A stretch of DNA of 64,000 bases, taken from contig JAPPHT010000030.1 of NCBI GenBank assembly GCA_028874795.1, forward strand, positions 1 through 64,000, written 5' to 3'. This DNA comes from Chloroflexota bacterium. GTDB taxonomy: Bacteria; Chloroflexota; Dehalococcoidia; Lucifugimonadales; Australimonadaceae. Positions 51,540 through 60,300 of the stretch are shown in pieces. The notes under the pieces were generated by a model that was given only the letters and a program-made list of their open reading frames with translations, was not told the origin of the DNA and did not search any database. Both the position numbers and the translations under genes were made by a program. Every line of letters begins with the position of its first letter. Within the stretch, counting starts at the first letter, position 1.

Positions 51540-52853
51540 CTAGAGCACCATCCCGGGCTGTGGCTTCGAATGATGTTCCCGGAGGTGCCGCCACGAAGGC
51601 GCCGCCATGAACTCGGCCCAGCAACGGTACATCCACAACTGGGCATGCTCGTTGTAGGCAACCTCTACGCGCGGTGGGCCGAGCTCATCATCGACGATGA
51701 GTCCATACCCGATCCCCATCGTGTAGTTGAGGTCATTTCGCCGCGCAACGATGCCCCGCGTGCCGTCCGTGCTCTGGTCCCAGTTCTCACCATCGTCCAT
51801 CTCGAACATACCGGCGGGCCCGAAGTGGCGGTTGGAGTTGTTGAGCTGAGCACGCACCGCCTCCGGCGAAGCGTTCCTGTCCACCAGCGTCGTCTTCCAT
51901 ATCTCCATCTTCGCCGGGCCAAGCGGGTTCCGTAGCATCAGCTCGCGTGAGCCCGAATTCACGAACAGGTTGGGAAACACGTTCTCATTGGCGCGGGCAA
52001 CCCTGTTGCGCAGCGGCCCCATTCGCTTCTGGACCTCCGGGTCCTTTCGCCAGTAGGCTGCGGGAGCGTCCGGGTCGAAGTCGTCGCGGAGGTAGTCCGC
52101 GTTGAACCCGTGGCCGTACTCGGTCACCACCGTGAATCCGGGCCTGCCCAGTCCCTGCAAGGCCGCGCGGCGTCCCTCCGGTGTGTTGATGTCGATGCCC
52201 CGCCCCGCGCCATGGCCCGCAAGCTTCGCTGACCGGTGCGTGATGTTGCCGTGGTACATATCGCCGATGGCATTGTCCGCGGCGAACTTCCAGTTCGCGT
52301 CCATCTGCCAGCGGACCACGCCCGGCACCGCGATCATGTCGCCCTGCTCCAACAGCAGGTCCAGGCCCCAGCGCATGTCGCCGAGATACTCGTCGAGCGA
52401 CGGCGCATCCGGGTCGAACACCCCGAAGATCAGCCCCTTGTAGCTATCGACCTGGGCGACCGGAGGCAGGCCCGCCTGGCTGTCGTCGGGCGCACCCATC
52501 TGTTTCCCGTCCAGATCGTACGTCCGGGCATGGTTCGTGCAAAGGAAGGAAGTCGTGTTGCCGGCATCTGCCCGGCAGACGAGGCTGCCGCAGTGCGGGC
52601 AACTGTTGACGAAAGCGTTGACCTTGCCCTGGCGGTTGCGAACGACGAATACGGGCTCTTCGCCCATGAATGCGCTGACGTAGTCACCCGGGTTGGGGAG
52701 TTGGGACTCGTGGGCCAGGTAGAGCCAGCAGCGCGCGAAGACCTGCTCCAGTTCCAACCGGTAGATCTCCGGGTCGGCGTAGATGCGGCGGCTGACCAGT
52801 CCCCTCTCGTGGTCGACGAGGGCGCTCAGTTCCTCCGGCGAGATGCTAGTCAT
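51540..52853 (-). CDS. divergent Rieske dioxygenase alpha subunit (R6)
   Basis: A 437-aa alpha subunit, the most divergent of the six. The four cluster ligands remain (Cys85, His87, Cys105, His108), but CRHRG is CPHCGS and CTYHGW is CTNHAR, so the Arg, Gly and Trp around the cluster are lost. About ten residues of the loop before QWGLP are deleted. The iron site GDMYHGNITH and FEMDDGENWD is intact. ATG 52853 with GGAGG upstream replaces the track start. Promoter elements precede it, and R5, the beta subunit and the ABM gene follow, probably in one operon. Confidence 0.88.
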   Translation of the reverse strand: MTSISPEELSALVDHERGLVSRRIYADPEIYRLELEQVFARCWLYLAHESQLPNPGDYVSAFMGEEPVFVVRNRQGKVNAFVNSCPHCGSLVCRADAGNTTSFLCTNHARTYDLDGKQMGAPDDSQAGLPPVAQVDSYKGLIFGVFDPDAPSLDEYLGDMRWGLDLLLEQGDMIAVPGVVRWQMDANWKFAADNAIGDMYHGNITHRSAKLAGHGAGRGIDINTPEGRRAALQGLGRPGFTVVTEYGHGFNADYLRDDFDPDAPAAYWRKDPEVQKRMGPLRNRVARANENVFPNLFVNSGSRELMLRNPLGPAKMEIWKTTLVDRNASPEAVRAQLNNSNRHFGPAGMFEMDDGENWDQSTDGTRGIVARRNDLNYTMGIGYGLIVDDELGPPRVEVAYNEHAQLWMYRCWAEFMAAPSWRHLREHHSKPQPGMVL

Positions 52854-52912
52854 GCAGCCTCCACCGAGACTCACCTTCCCAGGCCCGCTGAACGGAAGCG
52901 AACACATACCCG

Positions 52913-52976
52913 ATTATAGGGCAAACGGCAGAGTGGGTTATCGGCGGTACTTACCATAGGCGTATTCCTGTGTCAA
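52913..52976 (-). promoter_or_regulatory. promoter region of R6-R5-beta-ABM operon
   Basis: Reading the minus strand, TTGACA (52976-52971) is followed after 17 nt by TAAGTA, and farther on by a perfect TATAAT (52918-52913) that lacks a good -35. Either could be used; the TATAAT lies about 60 nt before the R6 start. Confidence 0.45.
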
Positions 52977-53008
52977 ACGAAGTCGTGGCTCATCTCTGCT
53001 GAGGCTCG

Positions 53009-54292
53009 TCAGTCCGCGGGCGCAGGCACGGGAGGCCGGGGTTTGGGTGTAAGCAGCATGAGGACCGACCCCAGGACAAGCAGCGCGATCGACGCCCACC
53101 ACACCGGGAGATAGGAGCCTGTTGCATCTCGGACCATACCCGCAAGTGGAGCGCCAGTGGCAGCGAATGGCAGGGTCACCGCCAGCGATGCACCCCGTAT
53201 CGCCCCGATGTGTCGCGGACCGAAGTACGAGGTCCAGATGAAGTCCTGGACCACGACGAAGCTGGCCGCCGCCAGACCGTTCAGGACCGTCGCCGCGGCG
53301 GCGTGCAGCGCGGTCGTCGCATAGATCGTCGCCAGCACGGAGAGGACCCTCGGGACTATCGTGGCGCTAGCCAGATAGCGGGCCTGGAACCGGTCGAGGG
53401 CGAAGCCGACGGGCAAGCCGGCGATCACACTCGCGATGGCTTCGCCCTGGTATGCGAACCCGATCAGGGTCGGGTCTATGTCGCGCTCGAGGAAGTGGGG
53501 GATGCGGAACAGGCCTACGCTGCTGGTGCTGAACTGGAGCAGGCCAAGGACCAGCGCAAGCCGCCAGAATGTCGGCGACCTGAGCGCCTGGGCACGCGTC
53601 CAGGAGTACTCCGCAGCGGGGCGGGGCGGTTGCGCGTCATCAGCCTGTTCCTCGGGTCCAACTGACGTATCGCCGTCGGGAAGCAGCCCGTAGTCGGATG
53701 GCTGTCGGCGCATGATGAACAGGCCGACGAAGACCAGCAAAGGGCCGGCGAACGCCGCTAGGACCAGCCAGGCGGCCTGCCATCCGAACCGCGCGATGAG
53801 GAACTGGGTCAGTATCGGAAAGATGAAGATACCTGCGGGGACGCCCAGAAAAGCTATGGCCATAGCGCGTCCCCGCAGGCGGCGGAACCAGTTCGATATG
53901 GGAACGCTGATGTAGAGGCTGGCGCCGGCGCCCTGTATCCCGATGCCGCCGATGAGCGCGAACAACAGGATGAGCTGCCAACCGTTCGTGATGCGGGAGA
54001 ATGCGATAAGTATGAGGCTGGCAATCACGCCGGTCACGACCAGGGGCACGCGCGCCCCGAACCGGTCGAGGATTCTCCCCAGGACAAAGCCGGATGCCGC
54101 GAAGGCCAGCATGCGGGCCGTGAACGCCCAGCCGAAGAACGACTGATCGATTCCCAGCTCTTCACTCATGGGGATGATGAAGAAGCCGAAATTGAGACCG
54201 GCCATACCCGCCGCGGCCAGACCGATCAACGCCGCGCCGAGAACGATCACCCAACCATAGAAAATACGGGGTTTGCGTGACTCGTTTAGCAT
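53009..54292 (-). CDS. MFS transporter, oxalate/formate antiporter-like
   Basis: A 427-aa, 12-TM major facilitator. The start RIFYGWVIVLGAALIGL and LGIDQSFFGWAFTARM, GRILDRFGARVPLVV and FRRLRGRAMAIAFLG are the usual blocks of the oxalate:formate antiporter-like/monocarboxylate branch. It probably moves a carboxylate substrate or product. ATG 54292 is chosen; the site has no clear Shine-Dalgarno, and an upstream GTG (54313) is an alternative. It lies 155 nt upstream of R6 on the same strand, with promoter-like elements between them. Confidence 0.88.
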   Translation of the reverse strand: MLNESRKPRIFYGWVIVLGAALIGLAAAGMAGLNFGFFIIPMSEELGIDQSFFGWAFTARMLAFAASGFVLGRILDRFGARVPLVVTGVIASLILIAFSRITNGWQLILLFALIGGIGIQGAGASLYISVPISNWFRRLRGRAMAIAFLGVPAGIFIFPILTQFLIARFGWQAAWLVLAAFAGPLLVFVGLFIMRRQPSDYGLLPDGDTSVGPEEQADDAQPPRPAAEYSWTRAQALRSPTFWRLALVLGLLQFSTSSVGLFRIPHFLERDIDPTLIGFAYQGEAIASVIAGLPVGFALDRFQARYLASATIVPRVLSVLATIYATTALHAAAATVLNGLAAASFVVVQDFIWTSYFGPRHIGAIRGASLAVTLPFAATGAPLAGMVRDATGSYLPVWWASIALLVLGSVLMLLTPKPRPPVPAPAD

Positions 54293-54342
54293 TGGGTAAC
54301 GCCACGATACCACAGGCGTGATGGGCCGCTGGAGGATGGCGG

Positions 54343-55545
54343 ATGAAGCAGAGCACCAACCGCATCTTGAGCACGCACGTTGGGAGCCTGGTCCGCACGC
54401 CCGAAATCATCGCCGATATGCTGGCTGCGGAGCGCGGCGAAACCCCGGACGACAAAACGATCGACCAGCACCTGCGCGACGGAGTCGCCGAAGTGGTCCG
54501 CCGCCAGGCTGAGGTCGGCATCGACGTCATAAGCGATGGCGAATACGGCAAGCGCGGCTGGACCCAGTACGTCGCCGACCGCCTCGAAGGACTCGAGTTC
54601 CAGGAGCTTCGGCCCGATGAAGGGCCGCAGGCACAGGGGAGCGACCGCCAGCGCTTCGCCGACTTCTACGCTACGTACAACCGCCTCGAGCAGACGATCT
54701 GGATGCCGCCGGAGGGCCAGACGCCTGCGCGCCAGGGACGCTTCGGTTGGGCATGCACGGGCCCCGTACGCTACAAGGGACAGTACGCCGTCCAACGCGA
54801 CATCAAAAACTTCAAGGCGGCCCTGGTTGGCGTGGACGTCGAGGAGGCGTTCATGCCCGTCGTCGCTCCGTGCAGCGTTGAGACGAGCCGCCCCAACCGC
54901 TACTACCCCACCGGCGAAGAGTTCCTGTTCGCTGTCGCGGACGCGCTCAGGGAGGAGTACCGGGCCATCGTGGACGCCGGATTTCTCCTCCAGGTGGACG
55001 ACGCATGGCTGCCCATGCAGTACAGCATGATGGCGCCAGGCAGCACGCTGGAAGACTACCGGCGCTGGGCGCAGGTCAGAGTCGACGCCCTCAACGCTGC
55101 GCTGGAAGGCATCCCGGAGGACAGAGTGCGCTACCACATCTGCTGGGGCAGCCAGAATGTGCCGCACACCCAGGACGTTCCGCTGCGCGACATCGTTGAA
55201 CTGGTGTTGTCCGTGCGGGCCAGGGCCTACTGCATCGAGGCCGCCAACCCCCGCCACGAGCACGAGTGGCAGGTCTGGGAAGACGTCAGGCTACCGCATG
55301 GCAAGGTCCTGGTCCCCGGCGTCGTGACGCACTCAACGAACATCGTCGAGCACCCAGAACTGGTCGCGTGGCGGCTGGAGAACTTCGCGAGATTGGTCGG
55401 ACGCGAGAACGTCATGGCCGGCACCGACTGCGGTTTCTCGCAGAACTGGAACCTGATCCGCGTCCACTCGTCGGTGCAATGGGCCAAGCTCGAAGCGCTC
55501 GCGCAGGGCTCCCGGATAGCCAGCGAGCGACTATGGAAGCGGTAG
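54343..55545 (+). CDS. MetE-like (cobalamin-independent methionine synthase C-terminal-type) protein
   Basis: A 400-aa paralogue of the 45370 protein. Zn ligands His265, Cys267 (RYHICWGSQN) and Cys363 (AGTDCGFSQN) are conserved, and the last 60 residues are nearly identical between the two. Differences concentrate in residues 75-110, near the substrate mouth of the barrel. ATG follows GGAGGATGGCGG. It diverges from the MFS transporter across about 50 bp and overlaps the 3' end of the convergent amidohydrolase by 15 bp. Confidence 0.83.
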   Translation: MKQSTNRILSTHVGSLVRTPEIIADMLAAERGETPDDKTIDQHLRDGVAEVVRRQAEVGIDVISDGEYGKRGWTQYVADRLEGLEFQELRPDEGPQAQGSDRQRFADFYATYNRLEQTIWMPPEGQTPARQGRFGWACTGPVRYKGQYAVQRDIKNFKAALVGVDVEEAFMPVVAPCSVETSRPNRYYPTGEEFLFAVADALREEYRAIVDAGFLLQVDDAWLPMQYSMMAPGSTLEDYRRWAQVRVDALNAALEGIPEDRVRYHICWGSQNVPHTQDVPLRDIVELVLSVRARAYCIEAANPRHEHEWQVWEDVRLPHGKVLVPGVVTHSTNIVEHPELVAWRLENFARLVGRENVMAGTDCGFSQNWNLIRVHSSVQWAKLEALAQGSRIASERLWKR

Positions 55546-56754
55546 GCCCACCTGGCCCTTGAGGTCGGCGTAAGTGCGCGGCCCCTCCGTGTTCAGGTGG
55601 AAGCGCTCGATGGCGTTGCCCCTGACCATCAGGAACCGCTCCCGGTCGTCGACGCCCTCGAACTGCTCATCCGCCTTGGTCATGGAGTTGGGATAGTCGG
55701 AGTGGAAGTGGGGCATATCCGTCGACCACAGGCACTTGTCGACTCCGACCACGTGGCGCAACTTCACCCCGCTCGGGTTGAAGATGAAACCCCACCACGT
55801 GTGGTCCAGGATGTACTCGCTTGGTTTTCGCGCCAGCGGCTTCATGTCCAGGAACCGCTCCATCCACGCCATGTGGCGGTCGTACTCGTCGTCGACGGTG
55901 TCCAGCCAATGCGGGATCCAACCGATCTGGTTCTCCAGGTGCCCGATCGTCAACTCCGGCAGGCGATCGAATATGCCGGAAAAGATGAGGGGAAGCGTCC
56001 CCCAGCCGCTCCGTTGAGCGAACTTGTTGATCCTGCGGACGGGGTCGTCTCCGAATGAACTCTCGACCTGGCGCGGATACCTGAACGTGGGACCGGACCC
56101 CGGAACACCCCAGGACAGGTGTGTTGTGACGACTATGCCCATCTCCACGGCCGCTTCCCAGAAACGGTCATCCTCCGGTACCGGGTAACGAGCCCCGCTC
56201 GGGAACCCCTGCAGCCAGACCCCTTTGAAGCCCGCCCGCGCGCAGTACTCCAACTCGCGAAGTGCAGCGTCCAGCGTTGAGTCCGGGATGACGCCCATGG
56301 GGACGAGCCTCTCGGGAGCCACCGAGGCGTAGTCCTCGATGCAGAACTCATTCCAAGCGTGGACGATAGACTCGTAGGCCTCGTTGTTGGCTACGCCCCG
56401 CCAAAAGCCTGGCCCGCCGGTCCCCGCGAACAGCACCTCTGCCTCCAGGTTGTCGCGGTCCTGTTCGAGCAACCGCTGTTCGGGCGAGCCCGTTCCCGGC
56501 GCATCGTCGTACGACATCCGGTGGGCGCTGATCTGGTGGTGGTCCCCGCCGCCGTGACTTATGTCCAGCCCGCTGATCACCAGCGGCCGGTTCTCTATGA
56601 GCGTAGCCGTGCCGCCGTCGCTCATGCTCACCCTGCGCGGAGCGCGGTCGCGCCACTTCAGCGGCACCCGATCTGTCCACCGTTCCGGCGAGACTTCCAT
56701 GTGGGAGTCTGCAGAGATGTAGCGGTAGTCGCGAAGCGAAGCGTTCACGGGCAT
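55531..56754 (-). CDS. amidohydrolase-2 family (ACMSD-like) protein
   Basis: A 407-aa amidohydrolase-2 protein: SADSHMEVSP at the N-terminus, VVTTHLSWG and the late STDMPHFHSDYPNS block (metal/catalytic region of this branch). Many relatives are annotated as aromatic decarboxylases or hydrolases. The start is uncertain: ATG 56754 lies close behind GGGGAGA, while an in-frame GTG at 56763 has a weak site. It overlaps the stop of the convergent MetE-like gene by 15 bp. It is the last catabolic gene before a 550-bp gap that marks the change to the repeat-protein/recombinase region. Confidence 0.84.
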   Translation of the reverse strand: MPVNASLRDYRYISADSHMEVSPERWTDRVPLKWRDRAPRRVSMSDGGTATLIENRPLVISGLDISHGGGDHHQISAHRMSYDDAPGTGSPEQRLLEQDRDNLEAEVLFAGTGGPGFWRGVANNEAYESIVHAWNEFCIEDYASVAPERLVPMGVIPDSTLDAALRELEYCARAGFKGVWLQGFPSGARYPVPEDDRFWEAAVEMGIVVTTHLSWGVPGSGPTFRYPRQVESSFGDDPVRRINKFAQRSGWGTLPLIFSGIFDRLPELTIGHLENQIGWIPHWLDTVDDEYDRHMAWMERFLDMKPLARKPSEYILDHTWWGFIFNPSGVKLRHVVGVDKCLWSTDMPHFHSDYPNSMTKADEQFEGVDDRERFLMVRGNAIERFHLNTEGPRTYADLKGQVGLPLP

Positions 56755-57307
56755 TCTCCCCACAGGTCCACTCGCGGATCATCCGTCGGCAGCGCGGTTA
56801 CTGGCGGTCTGCTGGCAATATACGCCATCCAGGGGCGAAGCGTGGAGTGCATCACGGCCGGGGCATTGCAGGGTCGGCACGCCCGCCCAGACTCCACGAC
56901 GCACCGCAATGGGGCGGCTTGAACAAGCGTGGGTTCGATTCCACGGCGCCCAAGCCGGTGCGCACACCAACACCCCACGCGGAGTCGGCTCTCACGAAAC
57001 GACCAGATGCCGTCATCCCTTGTCGCAAGAGTGCGGCGCGCAGCTCCTAGTCGAACTGTTGCTGAGACTCTGAGTGAACGCCATGCCGTGGGGGCGCATG
57101 CATTCGCTGACCGTGCACATAACCCCTAGTGGACTGTGCACAACGCCCTGGGTGCGGGTATGGGTTCGCGAACATCGCAGGAGTCGAAGAGTCCAAAACT
57201 GCGCATGCACAGACTCTCGGGGCTATGTCTGTCAGCCTGTGGCCGTGAATGAACGAGAAGCATCGGAGCGGACTAACTCGATTGTCCGTCCGCTCACTCA
57301 TCCGGCC
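56755..57307. other. intergenic region separating catabolic cluster from repeat/recombinase region
   Basis: About 550 bp without a convincing gene. It contains a possible structured RNA (56900-56962) and short unsupported reading frames. The long N-terminal part of the track ORF from 57074 falls here and is probably not translated, since a signal peptide begins at 57308. Confidence 0.5.
56900..56962 (+). ncRNA. tRNA-like folded element (candidate)
   Basis: Nested complementary segments can fold as CGCACC/GGTGCG (outer), GGGCG/CGCCC, then a three-way junction with GCTT-GAAC-AAGC and GTGG-GTTCGATT-CCAC. The last arm has the TTCGATT sequence of a tRNA T-loop, but a D-arm, anticodon arm of normal size and CCA are absent. 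It could be a degraded tRNA/tmRNA end, an attachment site remnant or a small structured RNA. Chance pairing in GC-rich DNA is possible. Confidence 0.25.
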
Positions 57308-60300
57308 ATGCCGCCATTCGTCTTCCTGTCGGTACTGATCGCTCTGCTGGCCGGCGCCTCAACCGTACTTGCCCAAGGCGCAACTCCAGACACTCCGGAC
57401 AGACCTACTGGAACTGCGGTCTTCATAGGGGGCGTCGATCTGGAGTGGAACGATGTGACGGGCGCCGATTCCTACGACGTTCAGTTGTACCGAAATGGCC
57501 AATGGATTGACTTGCCGGGGGACGGAGTCGAGATCGCCTTCTACGGAGCAGGCGCCATCGTCAGTGGCCTGGACCCAGGCGACACGCTCTGGTTCCAGGT
57601 TCGAGCAAGGAATGCTCACGGACCCTCGGACTGGTCCGACTATTTTCAAATGGCCTCCACGAGTCAGTACGAGCAAGGCCGGCAGCCCAGACCTGACAAC
57701 GTGCCAGCCAGTGGCGCGCCCGTCATAAGTGGCGAAGAGGAAGTGGGAGAAACCCTGACGGCGGATACGGGGGCCATTGAGGACACTAACGGGCTGGAGC
57801 GGGTAGAGTTCCGCTTTCAGTGGGTCTCCAACAACGGAGGAGCAGACACCGTTATCGCGAACGCCACGGACTCCAGCTATACCTTGGTGGCAGCCGATGA
57901 GGGCAACACCATCAAGGTACGGGTGGACTTTACCGACAGGGGCGGGTATTCGGAGTCGCTGACCAGCGCAGCGACTGGGTCAGTGAATCCCGCCGGAGAG
58001 GGGGATGGCGACGGAAGGTCTTCCCGGAACAGTCCCGCCACGGGAGCCCCAACGATCAGCGGCACAGCCCTGGTGGGGGAGACCCTTGCAGCCGACACCT
58101 CGGGGATAGCGGACAGCGACGGGATGACAAACGTGCAGTTCAGCTACCAGTGGATCCGTAATGACGGCTCGACCGACACCGAGATAACGGGAGCTGCGGG
58201 GTCTGAGTACACATTGGCGGCGGCAGACAAAGGCAACACCATCAAGGTGGAGGTGTCGTTCACCGACGACGCGGGCAACGACGAGACCCTCACCAGCGCT
58301 GCGACTGCTGAGGTGGCCTCGAAGCCCGCGGCGCCGTCGCGTCCCACCGTTGAATCCGTCGCACACAACTCAGTCACAATTGCGTGGGATGACCCCGGGG
58401 ACACCAGCATCACCGGCTACCAGGTGCTCAGGCGGAACCCTGCGATCCACGACTCTGGCGTATTCGATGTCATCGAGGACGACACGGGCAGTTCGGACAC
58501 GGCTTATACGGACGCGACCGTGGCGCCGGAGACCACGTACCGGTACCGGGTTAAGGCCCGTAACGCCCACGGGCTGAGCGAGTGGTCCGAACCGGCAGCG
58601 AGGTTCACCACGCCGGCGGACCCCACGCCGCCCAACACCGCGCCCACTGGGCTTCCAACGATTATGGGCACGGCGCAGGTTGGGGAGACTCTCAGCGCAG
58701 ACACTTCGGGGATCGTGGATGGCGACGGACTGACCAACGTTTCCTACAGCTACCAGTGGATCTCCAACGACGGGAATTCGGACTCGGACATCGCTGACGC
58801 CACCGGGTCCAGCTACATCCTTGTGGCCGCCGACGAGGGCAAGACCATCAAGGTGAAAGTCAGCTTCACTGATGACAACGGGAATTCGGAGACTTTGACC
58901 AGCGCTCTCACGGGCACAGTGGCAACGCCAACTGAACCAGAGCGCACTTTCGTGGAGTTGAGCGGCGGCTCCTTCCACATGTGCGGTATAGCCACCGACG
59001 GATCGCTCCATTGTTGGGGAGAAAACCATCGAGGTCAGATCGACCCGCCTGAAGGCGAATACAAGACGTTGGCTTCAGGAAGCGTTCACACGTGCGCCAT
59101 CGCCACCGACGGCTCAATCGATTGTTGGGGCTGGGACACATTCAATCAGGCTACCCCTCCGACAGGTACCTTCAAGTCCATCGCATCGCACTCGAGGCAC
59201 TCGTGCGCCATCGCCACGGACCACACGATTGCCTGCTGGGGATACCACAGCTTTGCCCAGAACGCCTCGCCCCCCGGCACCTACAAATCGATGGCTATCG
59301 GTTGGGAACACACCTGCACCATAATGACCGACGACACCATCTCCTGCTGGGGACTGAATGATCACGGAGAGGGCAACTTCCCGTCCGGAACGTACAAAGC
59401 GATCACGGCCGGCTTCGTTCACACCTGCGCCATAAGGAGTGATGATTCGGTAATCTGCCGCGGAATGAACAACAGGGGGCAAACCCGAGCGCCTGCGGGC
59501 TCCTACGTGAGCATAAGCGCGGGCGAATACCACACCTGCGCCATCGCCACCGACGACACCATTACCTGCTGGGGTGATAGCCGCAGTGGCAAGACCGATG
59601 CGCCCGGGGGAACCTACCAAAGTATCCTCGCGAGACGCAATCACACCTGCGCCATCGCCACCGACGATTCAGTTTCCTGCTGGGGGGAAAACAGCTCCGG
59701 TCAAACCGATACACCTGCGAGCGCCTTCAAGGACGTGGCCCTTTCTAACGAGCACACGTGCGGCATTGCGACGGACGGCACGGTCAAGTGTTGGGGATGG
59801 AATATTGATGCCCGTGCCGACACGCCTGCAGGAACCTACCAGTCCGCTGCAATGGGACGTGAGCATGCGTGCGCCATCGCCACCGACAACACAATTTCCT
59901 GCTGGGGGTCTAACGAATTCGGCCAAGCAGACGCTCCGGCGGGTACCTATCAGCACTTTGCGACCGGCTATTACCACACCTGCGCCATCGGAACCGGCGA
60001 CACCATTGCCTGCTGGGGATATAGTGGACACGGTCAAACCAACGCTCCCTCTGGCACGTACCAGAGCATTGCGGCCGGCTTTGACCACACCTGCGCCATA
60101 GCAACCGACGACACCGTCTCCTGTTGGGGACTCAGCGCAAACGGCCGCACCATTGCGCCCACGGGCACATACAAGGCGCTATCCGCTGGCTCGGCGCACA
60201 CCTGCGCCCTTGCCACTGACGACACCATCACCTGCTGGGGAGACAACCGGGAGGGCCAGGCTGATGCACCTACAGGGACGTACCAGAGTATCAGCGCTGG

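Noticed and set aside
57074-57307. 78-codon N-terminal extension of the RCC1-like protein
   Set aside because: Does not look like protein and would bury the signal peptide; however, no strong ribosome binding site was seen at 57308 either.
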